A DNA stretch of 64,000 nucleotides. Source: Cryptomeria japonica. Taxonomy: Eukaryota > Streptophyta > Pinopsida > Cupressales > Cupressaceae. The notes under the pieces were generated by a model that was not told the origin of the DNA, did not search any database, and saw only the letters and a list, made by a program, of their open reading frames with translations. A program made the translations under genes and the position numbers. This document shows positions 45,780-59,507 of the stretch, piece after piece. The stretch lies in the NCBI RefSeq assembly GCF_030272615.1, contig NC_081409.1, positions 912,951,840 through 913,015,839 of the forward strand. Reading direction: 5' to 3'. Each line of letters starts with the position of its first letter. Position 1 is the stretch's first letter.

Positions 45780-46813
45780 TGTTAGGTCTCGGAGACAACT
45801 AAGGGGGGGGGGGTGAATTAGTTGTCCAATAAATTCAACCAAAACTTAATGCTTATTGCTGGTAAACCAAACTTTATGCCAGTAGACAATTTTATCAGTT
45901 AATTGTAGTACCGGTAAAGATTAATGCATGAAACAGAAAGACAATAACATCCACAACACATAACACAAATATTTGTACGTTGAAACCCTATAAGTGGAAA
46001 AACAACAGTGGGAAGCCTTACCCACAATCAAATGATACTACTGTAGATAGTATGGGTGTACAATATGGAGTCTGCACATGCAGAAAGGCCACCTGCCTAG
46101 TGCTCACTGCTCAATCACAAAATGGGAGTCACACTGACTACAATTGGATGGTTAAATCCAATGATAATGTACTGCATAAAATAACATCTTCATATGCTAG
46201 ATTCAGTACCGGTTTAGTTCTTATTGCCTTCTCAAAACCTTCCTTCAACCTTCAAATGATGTTTGCGTGTATATCTCTGCTTATTTTCACATATATCCTA
46301 TTACATTCTTTTTTCCTTATCGCATATCAATCTCATAAATGAGATCTTACATTTATACCATAACCTAAGACCAATTGAATAGGTCAGCTCACTAAGAATA
46401 TTGCAATAAAATCAATTAGAAATGAATTAATAAGTGATGCATTATGTTGGGTCAATGAATTTACAATAATAATAAATCATCTTCATAACGTGTCATGCTG
46501 ATCTGGAATAGATATGCTTGCCGGTGCATAACCTGGACCTATTTTTTGATAACAACAAATCTGAAAAACTCGAATAGATCAATAACCAAATCGTCAAAAC
46601 CAAGTAATCAAATAATGTCTTTGACATAGCCAGGTAGTCTCCAAGTCATTCCAAGTGTCGGTGAACAATATAACCTGCCGGTGAACCAAATACCATTGAC
46701 TAATAAGTCACTAACTTGCCGGTGAACATAACCAAAGATCTCCAAGTGCTAATAAGGCTGACAAGTGTTGACATCAATGACAAAACCATATCAACATATC
46801 CAAAATACCAACA
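45780..46813 (-). repeat. 5' LTR of copia B
   Basis: 1034 bp, TG...CA, next to the primer binding site. It differs from the 3' LTR by many substitutions and small indels, including a longer G run at 45804-45814. Confidence 0.95.
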
Positions 46814-47114
46814 CCATTTTCTACCTACAAAAAGACTTAAGTTAGATTTAGGTATAGTACCCTAGATAGGTGATTTGAGATCTTTTAAAGAAACAATTGA
46901 ACTTTAATTTGAAAATAAAATGCTAAACCCTTAAAATTATTAATTTTCAAAATGATATCACCTATGAATCAAAATAGATTATTCAAGACTTAATCTAAAA
47001 AAATAGATATAGAAATTTGAATCAGATCTTCAGTACATCTTCAAAAAATCAGATTGTACATACCTTGTCCTTGATTTTAACTATCAACCTAAAAAGATGG
47101 GTAAAAAGGGAGAT
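46814..47114. other. Conserved non-coding flank of unit U, copy 2
   Basis: Matches 5651-5949 with scattered changes and ends with the same purine-rich GGGTAAAAAGGGAGATT. It was separated from the rest of U2 by copia B. No gene. Confidence 0.6.
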
Positions 47115-48524
47115 TGTTGTTGTTCGCATATGTGTAGAGCATGATGACATGATGATATTGTATGTTGTCATTGATGTCAATATGCTGAAGTATGAAACGA
47201 TATATTGTAGTAAGCTAATTGGCAATAGAACCGATATGATGATGTAAACTGGTATATATGAAAAAGTGAAGTGGTATGTTTGCTGAGGTGAACCGGTATA
47301 TGGAAGTTTTGTATCAGGGTTTCATTTGGCATGACTACTAGTTGGTAGTCTCTGCTTTAGGGTTTTCGGTTGATGCATTGCCTGTGTGATTCAACCAATG
47401 ACATCTTGTGATGTGTTAGCATTGTAATGAAGATCAGATCATGTTGCCATGTCAGCCTTGTGCGCGTGAAGGATTTCCTTGAGGATCTTGCATGGAGATC
47501 GATCCTATCTACCTCGGCAATGTGTGAAGTCTTTGTAAATGGTGGAGAGCGCATGATGGGTTATCAACTTCTTGAAGCAACAAAGAATGAACGTTGGAGA
47601 ACATCTTGAGATATGTTTAAGACTGTTGTATTCAATGCAGTATGATTAACGGCCAGGATTGAACTGATTGAATTGTTAAACCTAAATGTTTAGGGTTTAG
47701 GGTTTATGCTACCAACCTATCTGTTTCCTATAAGGTCATTGATATTTTTCATTTTGAGGTTGTTGGCAAATGTTATGTGTGTATCCAAGTGAAGAGATAC
47801 TTGATTCTTGCCAGACCGGAGAAGCGCATTGATACCTACAGAGTGTGATTGCAGAAAGGAGCTAAAGTGGATTTGCCTTGGCATTGAGTGTTGTTATTAG
47901 ATCAGTGTATTACCTGTTGACTTCTAACCATTTCAGTAGTTGGAAAATCCCTTAACCAGGTAGCTTTAACGGGATTTTGTGTAAATCCTTTAACAGGGTG
48001 ACTCAATTCAATGAGTTCTTCAAATCATCTTGCGAGGTAACCTTTAACAAAATTCTAATCTTTAACCGGGTATTTAGCCATCCCTTAACCAGGTGATCCC
48101 TAGTAGGATCGGTTCCTAGCAGAACCTATTGTAAGAGTCTTTAACCGAACTATGCTCCTAACAGAGTGGACTTTAAAAGAGTTCGAAGAACAGCTTGTGG
48201 GTATTCATCCCCACCGTGGTTTTTCCCAGTTGGGTTTCCACGTGAAAAATCTGTGTGTCATGTGTGATGCTTTAATATTTTATGTTAAGTGGTAAAGCAT
48301 GTTGAACCAGTAGTCATTATATTTCTGATGATATATTACCTATTTATGCATAAGGGTGAAGTGGATATGAGATATTAGATTGTGTAGAGATGTAAGTGTT
48401 TACCAGTTTATGCTATTCATACTCTCACTGTGTGTAACCGATAGTGCCCTGATTTAGACTAGTGTTATGGTTTACCAATTAAGTGTAGTCTTTGCAGTCA
48501 AACTGGTTGAGGGAAATTTTTTTT
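47115..48524 (+). repeat. Diverged copia LTR F, truncated by copia C
   Basis: Related to the C LTRs throughout: TATGTTGTCATTGATGTCAA near 47160, the CTTTAACAGGGT-type words at 47940-48180, and the CCACCGTGG ... CCACGTG block at 48210-48245. It ends where copia C begins (TTTTTTT then TGTTGGC at 48525), short of the expected LTR end. It starts right after the purine tract of U2. It may therefore be a 3' LTR belonging to U2 or a separate insertion there. Confidence 0.75.
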
Positions 48525-50087
<1,563 letters not shown>

Positions 50088-50089
50088 AT

Positions 50090-50101
50090 TGGTATCAGAG
50101 C
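50090..50101 (+). other. Primer binding site 1 of copia C
   Basis: TGGTATCAGAGC two bases after LTR1, matching initiator methionine tRNA. It sets the element on the plus strand. Confidence 0.93.
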
Positions 50102-50158
50102 AACGTCCAGGTCCTCTGTGTTATAAGCTTAACCGCTTGAGGTAAAGATCCCAGTCTA

Positions 50159-51410
50159 ATGATGAAGAAGGAAGGTCCAAAGTTCAACAAAGAAAATTTC
50201 AGTATATGGAAAGACAAAATGAAGATATACATCAGAAGCATGGGTGCTCAACACTAGAGCTATGTTGAGAATGCCTATGTTGCTCCTATCGGTACTCTCA
50301 TCGATGACCAAAAGAGAGAGATGCAGGAGAATGGGCAAGTCATGGAAGCCCTAATCAATAGTTTATCTGACATTGAGTTTATTAATGTCCAAGGTAAGGT
50401 AAATCCCAAAGAGGTATGGATTACTCTTGAAAATATCTATGGCGGTGATGAGCATGTAAAACAAGCTAAGGAAGAAAGCCTTAGAGGGAAGTTTGAAGAC
50501 ATGTGGATGGTTGAAGGTGAGACCATTCAACAATATGGAATAAGAATCAAAACTGTTATTGGAGATATCAAGAGTGTAGGTGGTAAAATGGAAGATTCCA
50601 CTATGGTAAGCAAAGTCCTGAGATCCTTATTACCGGTCTATGCAATAAGGGTTGCTGCTATTCAAGAGTTGAGATCAATACACAAGACTAAGGTATCCCT
50701 ATACTCTATCATTGCAAAGTTGAAAACCTATGAGCTAAATAGTTTTGATGGCAGTGTTCAAAAGACTGAATCAACTTTTAAAGATTCTACTATACCATCC
50801 ATAAAAGGAAAAGAAGCTAGCACTAGTGGTGAACCAAGACAAAGCAGAGAAATGGATGATGAGGAGATTTTGATGGCATTTGAAGCTCTTCTTGCCAAGA
50901 AACTTCCTAAAGGAACCATCAAATATAGAGGTAAGCTCCCTTTGAAATGCTTTTCTTATAACTAGATAGGACATATTGCTATAAACTGTCCTAATGGTGA
51001 CAACAAGGACAAACCAGAAAGGTTCAAGAAATTCAAAGGAGGAAACTGGAGAAATTATTTTGTGGTAGTTGATGAAGGTGTCACAGATGAGGAATCAGAA
51101 GATGAAGAAAATGAAGATATTGTGTTTGTTGCTGTCAAGGAAGATGTGTCAGACAAGAAGGCTCTTGTCTCCCACTTTGATAATTCCAATGAGTGGATTA
51201 TTGACAATGGTTGTTCTCAATACATGACTGGTGACCGAAGCAAGTTTCTATCCTTGGAAGAGTATGATGGTGGTGTGGTTCACTTTGGTAATGATGCACC
51301 ATGTATGGTCAAAGGCAGAGGGTCCATCTCTCTGAATGGAAAGAGTAGTGCTGACAATGTGTATTGGGTTGATGGTCTCAGACACAACCTTTTGAGTGTT
51401 GCCTAGCTAA
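50159..51410 (+). pseudogene. gag and protease, internal region 1 of copia C
   Basis: Starts at the ATG at 50159 (KKEGPKFNKENFSIWKDKM). A TAG at 50255 interrupts after 32 codons, then gag reopens: UBN2 domain with VWITLENIYGGDEHVKQA, KFEDMWMVEGETIQQYG, RSLLPVYAIRVAAIQELR. The knuckle reads CFSYN, stop, IGHIAINCP, so Cys and frame are both damaged. The protease motif is WIIDNGCSQYMTGDRSKF, with Asn for Ser and Gln for His. It ends in HNLLSVA and a TAG. Confidence 0.87.
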
Positions 51411-54255
51411 ATGATAGTGGTCTCACTCTGGAATTCAAGAAGGGAGTTTGCAGAATCAAAGGAAAGAGTGGTGAATTGGTGGCCACCGGTATGTAGACCA
51501 AAGGTAACCTATATCAGTTGAATGCAAATATAAGTACATGGCTTATGGCTAAATTTGATGATAGTTGGATATGGCATAGGAGACTCTGCCATGTAAACTT
51601 TGATAACATTGTGAAGGCCAGTAAGATCAAGGTAGTTAGAGGGTTGCCGATGCTAAGAAAACCAGATAATACCTTGTGTAGAGAGTGTCAATTGGGAAAA
51701 TGTCTTCCTCAACCTTTAAAGGTAAACCTTTCACTGCTAACAATTTGCTTGACCTTGTGCATACTGATTTGTGTGGTCCTATGAAAACTAGGAGTATGCA
51801 GGGTGATAGGTACTTCATGATTCTCATTGATGACTGCTCAAGAATGATGTGTGTCACATTCTTGAAAGATAAGTCTGAAGCTTTTGTAAATTTCAAATAT
51901 TTTAGAGCATTAGTGGAGAAAGAAAGCAGTAAAAGGATCAAGTGCCTGAGAACTGATCAAGGAGGGGAATTCACTTCTGGTGAATTCAACAAATACTGTG
52001 AAGAACATGGCATCAAGAGGCAACTATTTGCCCCTCAGACTCCACAATAGAATGGCCTAGCAGAGAGGAATAACCAGACTGTGGTTGAAGCAGCTAGAAC
52101 TATGTTGATTCAAGGAAAGGTAGCCCACACCTTTTGGAGAGAAGCAGTGAGCACTACAGTCTACACAATGAACTGGGTACTCATCAAGAAAGGTAAGGAT
52201 AAAACTCCTTATGAGTATTAGATAGGTAAGACACCTGTGGTTAGCTACTTTATAGTGTTTGGTAGCAAATGTTACATCAAAAGGAGCGAACACCAGAGCA
52301 AATTTGATGCGAAATGTGATGAGGGAATATTCCTAGGGTATTCCACCAAGAGAAAAGCTCTCAAGTGTTTCAATAATAGGACTCAGAGAATTATGGAAAG
52401 CATCAATGTAAGAGTTGATGAAACCTCTGAGAAAACTGAGGAAACCAACAGTGAGCAAGTGGTAAATGAACTGGTTGTAACCTTTTGGGAACTGGTTGTC
52501 AGTCAACCAAGTACCAGTAATAGTGTTCCTACACCGGTAGATGTAGATGCTGATACTGATGGAGATGAGGATGAGGAAGAAAAGCAAGAGGAACCTATCA
52601 AGACCATTCCTTGGTATGCCAAGCTAAATCATGATCCTAAGCAGATCAAAGGAGATAAGGATGCAAGAATTCTTACAAGAAGGAAGGTTAGAGAAAACTT
52701 ATGTATGATCTCTGAATTTGAGCCTAAATCATTCAAAGAGGCACATAAAGATGAAGATTGGATCAAGGCAATGGAAGAGGAACTTGACCAGATAGAGAAA
52801 AGTGGTACATGGTCTTTGGTACCCAGACTGAAGCATAAAAATATCATTGGTACCAAATGGGTCTTCAGAAATAAGCTAAATGAGGATGACACAGTGATTA
52901 GAAACAAAGCTAGACTAGTGTGCAAAGGATATGCCCAAGAAGAAGGAGAAGACTATGGAGAAACCTTTGCTCCTGTAGCTAGATAGGAAGGAGTTCGTAT
53001 GCTTCTTACATATGCAACTTTTAAAGGATTCAAAGTATATCAAATGGATGCAAAATCTACATTCCTAAATTGTGTACTCAAAGAGGAAGTGTATATAGAG
53101 CAACCAGATGGGTTTTCCCTATCTGAAGATAGCGACATGGTGTGTAGGCTACATAAAGCCTTATATGGTCTAAAATAGGCACCTAGAGCATGGTATTAAC
53201 GCCTGCACTCCCATCTTGTGAAGATTGGATTTGGGAGAACAAGCAAAGATAGCAATATCTACTTGAAGTTTGAAGGAGATCAGATCCTAATCTGTGAGGT
53301 ATTTATTGATGACATTATCTTTGGTGGAGATGACAAGATGAGTCATGAGTTTGCAGATGAGATGAAGAAAGAGTTTGAGATGTCACTTATAGGGGAGATT
53401 AAGTTCTTCATTGGATTGCAGATTCAACAGATGAAAGATGGAATCTTTATCACTCAGTCTAAGTATGTCAAAGAGGTGTTGAAGACCTTTGGCATGGAAG
53501 ATAGCAAACCGGTTGGTACATCGATGGTGACCGGTTGTAAACTATCCAAATAGGATGACTCAACATTGGTTGATGAGAAGGAATACCAATCAATTATTGG
53601 TAATTTGCATTATGTAGTACATAGTAGACCAGATATTGCACATGCAGTTGGAATTACTACAAGGTTCTAGAAAAGCCTAAGAGAATCCCACTTGGTTGCA
53701 GTCAAGCGAATTCTTAGATATCTGAAGGGAAATATTGACTATGGGTTATGGTATCCATACAATAATGATTTTAAACTGAAAGTGTTCATAGATGCTGATT
53801 GGGCTGGTAATGTAGATGACCAAAAGAGCACAATTAGTGGTGCATTCTTTCTCGGTGGTAGACTGGTCTCATGGATGAGTAAGAAGCAAAGTTGTATCTC
53901 TCCGTCTACAGTGGAAGTTGAGTATGTTGTAGCTTTCATGAACTGCACTCAAACAATTTAAATGAAGCATGTATTGAATGGCTTCAACGTTCCTATATTT
54001 GAACCGATAAGTATATTTTTTGACAATACTAGTGCAATTAACATCTCCAAGAATCTGGTTTTACATTCTAGAACCAAGCACTTTGAGCTTAAGTATCATT
54101 TCTTGAGGGAAAAGGTTTAGAACAAAGAGATTGCACTAGAACATGTTTCTAGTAAGGAGTAGTTAGCAGACATATTCACCAAACCTCTCCCAAAGGCTAC
54201 ATTTATGTACTTAAGAGGTGAATTAGGGGTGCCGCCCCTTCAGGAAGTAAACTAA
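51411..54255 (+). pseudogene. Integrase, RT and RNase H, internal region 1 of copia C
   Basis: GAG-pre-integrase (SWIWHRRLCHVNFD, CRECQLGK); integrase Asp in LVHTDLCGPM, Asp in CLRTDQGGEF and Glu in LAERNNQTVVEAA after a stop. RT: TWSLVPRLKHKNIIGTKWVF, LVCKGYAQEEGEDYGETFAP, then stops near 52984 and 53177. The active-site region reads FIDDIIFGGDD. RNase H: DADWAGNVDDQKST, KKQSCISPSTVEVEY (usual Gly-Glu altered) and FDNTSAINISKN, ending LADIFTKPLPKATFMYLRGE-like text and a TAA at 54253. At least seven stops. Confidence 0.87.
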
Positions 54256-54500
54256 AGGTATATGCTCCACATCAGTCAAGTATTGCATAGTCAAATTTTT
54301 CTTCAGGATTGATGTGTTGAAGGATGCTACTCCTCAGGGGGAGCAGCATAATGGAACAAGGAATCTTGTGCCTCCACCTTGGCATTGTTGTCAAAGGGGG
54401 AGAAGAAGAGAAGCAAAGAAGATATCCGTAGAAATTGGGGGAGAAGATGTGAAGCAAAGAGATATCTTTGCATATTGCCATCAATGCTAAAGGGGGAGAT
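54256..54500 (+). promoter_or_regulatory. 3' untranslated region and polypurine tract of copia C
   Basis: Contains three G-rich tracts (CAGGGGGAGCAGC near 54338, CAAAGGGGGAGAAG near 54395 and AAAGGGGGAGAT at 54489-54500). The last is adjacent to LTR2 and serves as the polypurine tract. Small hairpins lie between them, e.g. GCAAAGA/TCTTTGC at about 54454-54471. Confidence 0.7.
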
Positions 54501-56013
54501 TGTTGGCATTATGTGAATCGGTATGAGGACATAATGACATTGTATGTTGTCATTGATGTCAATATGCTGAAGAGAAGAGAACCGATATAACACTGTGAAC
54601 CGACATTTGTGCCAAAGTGAAGTGGTGTGTTTGTTTAAGGTGAACCAGCATGTGGTTATGGGAACCGGCACATGGAAGCCTTGTATGACTACCAGTTGGT
54701 AGTCTCAACTTTAGGGTTTCTGGTTGAAGTGCTTCAAGCCTGTGTGGCTCAACCGATGACTTTGTGTGATGAGTTAGCATTGTAATGAAGAACATACCAT
54801 GTTGCCATGTCAGCCTTGTGCACGTGAAGGATCTTGCATGAAGGAGATTGTTCCCATCTACCTCAGGAATGTGCGAAGCCTGTAAATGGTGATAACGCGT
54901 GATGGGTTATTAGTCACCATGAAATCAGTGGAAAACGAACAATGGAGAATGTCTTGAGATTGGATCAAGACTGTTGTATTTAATGCAATATCCTCAATGG
55001 TCAGGATTGAACCGTTTGAATTCCTTAACCTAATAGGTTTAGGGTTTAGGGTTTATGCTACCGACCTATCTATTTCCTATAAGGTCGATGTTGTGTTTTT
55101 TTTTGAGGTTGTTGGAAAAAGTTGTGTGTGTGTAGCCAAGATAAGAGATACATGATTCTTGCCAGACCAGAGGAGAGAAGTGATACCTGCAGAGTGTAAG
55201 TGCAGAAGGTGAAGAGGAGCTAAAGTGGATCTGCATTGGCATTGAGTGTTGTTACCAGATCATTGTAATACATGTTGATCTCTAACCACCTCAATAGCTG
55301 GGAAATCCCTTAACATGGTAGCTTTAACTGACTTGTTGTAAATCCTTTAACAAGGTGACTCAAAACCATTGAGTTCTTGAAATCCTCTAACAAGGTAACC
55401 TTTAACAGGGTTTAACCCTTAACCGGGTGATCCCTAACAGGATTAGTTCCTAACATAATGTATTGTATCAGTATTTAACTGGATAGGCTCCTAACAGAGC
55501 AGACTTCTAAAGAGTTCAAAAATAGCTTGTGGGTATTCATCCCCACCGTGGTTTTTCCTAGTTGGGTTTCCACGTGAAACGTCTATGTGTCATGTGTGAT
55601 GTTATTCATGTGATTGTTTGAGTAGTTTGTGTCTGTAGGTAAATCATGTTGATCTAGTTGTTTATATATATATATCTTTGATGGTAGATTACCTGTTCAT
55701 ATACTAGGGTGAAATGAAAAAGAAGTATTAGATTGTATGAGAAGATAAGTGTCAACCGATTTATTCTTGTCTCAGTTACTCTAGGTTTTGCTGGTTGTAC
55801 TCTGTTCAAGACCAGTGTTACTGTTTGTCTGCCTAAGCACAATGTCTACTAACAAACCGGTTTAGGATTGTGTTTTTGTCTGTACTGATTCACCCCCCCC
55901 TCTCAGTACCAGTTTGGTACTATCTATTCATCATTGAGTTATCATTTGTCTGTACTGATTCACCCCCCCTCTCAGTACCAGTTTGGTACTTACTAGTTCA
56001 TCATTATTCATCA
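54501..56013 (+). repeat. LTR2 of copia C
   Basis: 1513 bp, TG...CA. The TATA position reads TGTAAAT (54881-54887) and not TATAAAT, which may weaken its promoter. Near its end a segment of about 70 bp with CTGTACTGATTCACCCCC and CAGTACCAGTTTGGTAC is present twice in tandem (about 55876 and 55946). Confidence 0.93.
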
Positions 56014-56015
56014 AT

Positions 56016-56027
56016 TGGTATCAGAGC
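56016..56027 (+). other. Primer binding site 2 of copia C
   Basis: TGGTATCAGAGC follows LTR2, so LTR2 acts as a 5' LTR for a second internal region. This is the key evidence for the tandem arrangement. Confidence 0.93.
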
Positions 56028-56084
56028 ATCTTCCAAGTCCTCTGTGTTGTAAGCTTAACCGCTTGAGGAAAAGATCCTACTCTA

Positions 56085-58202
56085 ATGATGAAGAGGGAAG
56101 GTCCAAAGTTCAACAGAGATAACTTTAAGATATGGAAGGACATAATGAAGATCTACATTAGAAGCATGGGTGCTCAACACTAGAGGTACTTTGAGAATGC
56201 TTATGTTACTCCTACCGGTACTCTCACCAATGATCAAAAAAGAGAGATTCAGGAGAATGGGCAAGTCATGGAAGCCCTAATCAACACTCTATCTGACATT
56301 GAGTTTATTGATGTTCAGGATAAAGATAATCCCAAAGAAGTATGGGATGCTCTAGAGAATATCTATGGCGGTGATGAGCATGTGAAACAAGCTAAGGAAG
56401 AGAGCCTTAGGGGAAAGTTTGAAGACATGTGGATGGTTGAAGGAGAGACCATTCAACAATATGGAATAAGAATCAAAACTATTGTTGGAGACATCAAGAC
56501 TGCAGGAGGTAAAATAGATGATTCCACTGTTGTTAGCAAAGTCTTGAGATCCTTATTATCGGTCTATGCAATAAGGGTTGCTGCTATTTAGGAGTTGAGG
56601 TCTATAGACAAGACAAAGGTATTCCTAGACTCCATCATTGCAAACTTGACCACATATGAGCTAAATAATTATGATGGCAGTATTCAGAAGATTGAATCAA
56701 CCTTTAGAGCATCTGCTGCACCTTCTAGAAAGGGAAAAGAAGCAAGTACCAGTTGTGAACCAAGACAAAGTAGATAAATGGATGATGATGAGATCCTGAT
56801 GGAATTTGAAGCTCTTCTTGCCAAGAGACTTCCTAAGGGAACTGGTAAATATATAGGTAAGATCCCTTTGAAATTCTTTTCTTGCAATAGGATAGAACAC
56901 ATTGCTGTAAACTATCCTAATGGTGATAATAAGGACAAACCAGAGAAGTTCAAGAAGTTCAAAGGAGGAAACAGGAGAAATTGTTTTGTAGTAGTTGATG
57001 AAGGTGTCACTGATGAGGTATTAGAAGATGAAGAAAGTGAAGACATTGTGTTTGTAGTAGCTAAGGAAGTTGTGTCAAACAAGAAAACTCTTGTCTCCCA
57101 CTTTGATAATTCCAATGAGTGGATTATTGATAGTGGTTGTTCTCACCACATGATTGGTGATCGGAGTAAGTTTCTTTCTCTCAAAGAGTATGATGGTGGT
57201 GTGGTTTGATTTGGTAATGATGCAGTATGTATGGTAAAAGGTAGAGGGTCCATCTCTCCGAATGGAAAAAGTAGTGTTGATAATGTGTATTGGGTAGAAG
57301 GTCTCAGACACAACCTTTTGAGTATTGCCCAGCTAAATGATAATGGACTCACTCTGGAATTCAGAGATGGAGTGTGCAGAATAAAAGGAAAGAGTGGTGA
57401 ATTGATGGCCACCAATATGCAAACCAGAGGTAACTTATTTCAGCTAAATGCAAATATCAGTACATGTCTAATGGCTAAGTTTGATGATAGCTAGATATTG
57501 CATAGGAGACTTTGCCATGTAAATTTTGATAATATTGTGAAGGCCAGTAAGATCAAGGCAGTTAGAGGATTTCCTCTGTTGAGAAAATTGGAGAATCCTT
57601 TATGCAGAGAGTGTCAATTGGGGAAAATGTCCTCCTCAACCTTCAAAGGTAAATCTTTCACTGCAGACAATTTACTTGATCTTGTGCATGTTGATTTGTG
57701 TGGTCCTATGAAAACTAGGAGTGTGAAGGGAGATAGGTATTTTATGTTTCTTACTGATGATTATTCAAGAATGATGTGGGTCACATTCTTGAAAGACAAG
57801 TCTGAAGATTTTGGAAAATTCAAAGCCTTCGGAGCACTAGTTGAAAAAGAAAGCGGTAAGAGGATTAAGTGCCTAAGAACTGATCAAGGAGGAGAATTCA
57901 CTTCCGGCGAATTCAACAAGTATTGTGAAGAGAATTACATCAAGAGGCAACTATCTGCCCCCCAAAATCCACAACAGAATGTCCTAGCAAAGAGGAACAA
58001 CCAGACTGTAGTTGAAGTAGCCAAAACTATGTTGATCCAAGGGAAGGTTGCTCACACTTTCTAGAGAGAAGCAGTGAGCATTGCAGTCTACATAATGAAC
58101 TGGGTACTCATCAAGAAAGGTAAGGATAAAACTCCTTATGAGTATTGGATGAGTAAGACACCAGTGGTAAGATACTTTAGAGTGTTTGGTAGCAAATGTT
58201 AT
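56085..58202 (+). pseudogene. gag, protease and partial integrase, internal region 2 of copia C
   Basis: Starts at the ATG at 56085. The same TAG as in region 1 occurs at 56181, then gag (VWDALENIYGGDEHVKQA) with further stops near 56590 and 56776. The knuckle is decayed (FFSCNRIEHIAVNYP). The protease WIIDSGCSHHMIGDRSKF keeps DSG. Integrase shows LHRRLCHVNFD, CRECQLGK, LVHVDLCGPM, CLRTDQGGEF and a Glu-to-Lys change in VLAKRNNQTVV. It ends at the gypsy E junction within FGSKCY. RT and RNase H are therefore beyond E or lost. Confidence 0.87.
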
Positions 58203-59063
58203 TGTAAAGCGGAAAAATCGAACCCTAGTCGTTCTCCCCTCCCCAACTCCAAGGAGAGAGAAAGGGAGAGTCACTAGGGTTGATGGTTTTCACTTAGGGG
58301 AGACTTTACATTCAAAAGAGGGGTTGAAACCCACAAGATCCAATCCCACGCAATGCAAGATTGGATTCTAAATGAGTTTCAAGGGTTGTGATAGCAAGGA
58401 TACCCTCTTTTGTAAAGAAATGTAGATAGGATGATTGAACTAGGGATGCATGCAAAGTAGGAAAGATTCACTTATAAACAGAGATAGGAATATGGTATGA
58501 AGCTGCGGACCTAGAATTAGCAGTAAAATGTCGAGACGGTGCTGTTCTGCAAATTTGAGTGAAAGTTGACGGGACGATGGCGCCCGACGTGCACACGGTC
58601 CTCCGAAAAATCCGCGAAACGAAAGGGGATCTGTTCGTCTCTGCACAAGGATTCCAGATCTTCAATTACAGCCGCGTACCTGCAACCTACACACAAAAAA
58701 GAGAGGACAATTGGGGGGTTAGGGATGAGGGGTTTGCCTTTAGGTCAAACCCCAGTTTTGGAATTAACCAAGAAATGAGAAATGCTATAAATGTAATGTA
58801 AAACAAGTACTAATACCTTGTTGTAAGGATGTTTGTATCCTTATATGCAAAGGTATAGATGTTGTTGTATGTTGTATGTTGTATGTTGTAGTATGTGATC
58901 TCCTCTTCAATGGTTGAATCCTTGTCTTGAATGCAACGCTTAGCCTTGAATGGAGACTTAGAATGATCAATTGCTTGAAGGAATGCTTGAATGCTTGAAT
59001 GCTTGAATGTTTGAATATCGTTTCCGCCTTTTTCCCTCTACCAAAATGGGAGAGGAAATGTAG

Positions 59064-59071
59064 TTTATATA
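59064..59071 (-). promoter_or_regulatory. TATA box of the gypsy E LTR
   Basis: Minus strand TATATAAA within AAGTATATAAACTAC, about 380 bp from the LTR start, a normal place for an LTR core promoter. Confidence 0.65.
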
Positions 59072-59193
59072 CTTGTCAATTAGGGCTGATAGACTAATTT
59101 TCCCAACCTTAGGCCGACCAGGAAATGTTATTTTCCAATTTGCAAACATAAAGACCCGAGACCCAAAAGAGACCGGGCCCAAAATAGGGCCAG

Positions 59194-59282
59194 GGACCAG
59201 GGCGCTGGTCGCCATGGTCCTGGGGGACCAGGGCGTTGGGCGCCCTAGTCCAGAAGGACCAGGGCGCTGGGCGCCATGGTCC
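59194..59282. repeat. Three GC-rich hairpins in the gypsy E LTR
   Basis: Units 59194-59220, 59225-59251 and 59256-59282. Each begins GGACCAGGGCG and closes with CGCCATGGTCC or CGCCCTAGTCC. The stem is 6 bp, one position, then 4 bp. In the middle unit the inner mismatch becomes a G-C pair while an outer pair is lost. Confidence 0.85.
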
Positions 59283-59453
59283 CACCTCTAGGGACAGTGG
59301 GGTGCAAGGAGGATCAGGCCAAGGTGCTGAGAAATGCAGTTTTTGGTGTCATGAACAAGTTTCGGGGTCTCCATTCAGGTTCCGTGTTGCATCGCCATCG
59401 TGAAGACCCAAATGCAGTCGAAATTGCAAGTGTCGCAATTTTAGGATGCTACA

Positions 59454-59507
59454 TTTAGCCCCCACTTTAGCGGGAGTATAAGCGTACGCCAATACTTCCG
59501 GTAAAGT
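59454..59507 (+). promoter_or_regulatory. Polypurine tract of gypsy E overlapping a hairpin
   Basis: The minus strand at 59454-59469 reads AAAGTGGGGGCTAAA next to the LTR. 59464-59479 pairs with 59492-59507 at 15 of 16 positions, one a G-U wobble in the plus-strand RNA, around a 12-nt loop containing the palindrome GCGTACGC. Position and form match the hairpin in D, although the sequence differs. Confidence 0.68.

Larger units (their letters stand above)
29060..46813 (-). mobile_element. Copia element B, minus strand, interrupted by gypsy D
   Basis: LTRs at 29060-30109 and 45780-46813, flanked by TCATT (29055-29059) and CCATT (46814-46818), a 5-bp target duplication with one later change. 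Comparison with copy 1 of unit U shows a clean insertion: without B the two sides of U2 join as in 5640-5660. Internal order right to left is primer site, gag, protease, integrase, RT, RNase H and polypurine tract. RT/RNase H is split by gypsy D. The LTRs differ at many positions, so B is clearly older than D. Confidence 0.95.
58203..59453 (-). repeat. 3' LTR of gypsy E
   Basis: 1251 bp. On the minus strand it starts TGTAGCATCCTAAAATTGCG and ends CGCTTTACA. A core promoter TATATAAA lies at 59064-59071 (minus), with GC-rich hairpins just upstream of it in the transcription sense. The second LTR is outside the window, so the left end rests on TG and on loss of copia C similarity at 58202. Confidence 0.82.

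Noticed and set aside
50090-50101. Possible tRNA gene fragments at the GGTATCAGAGC words
   Set aside because: They are primer binding sites next to LTR ends; no tRNA cloverleaf surrounds them.
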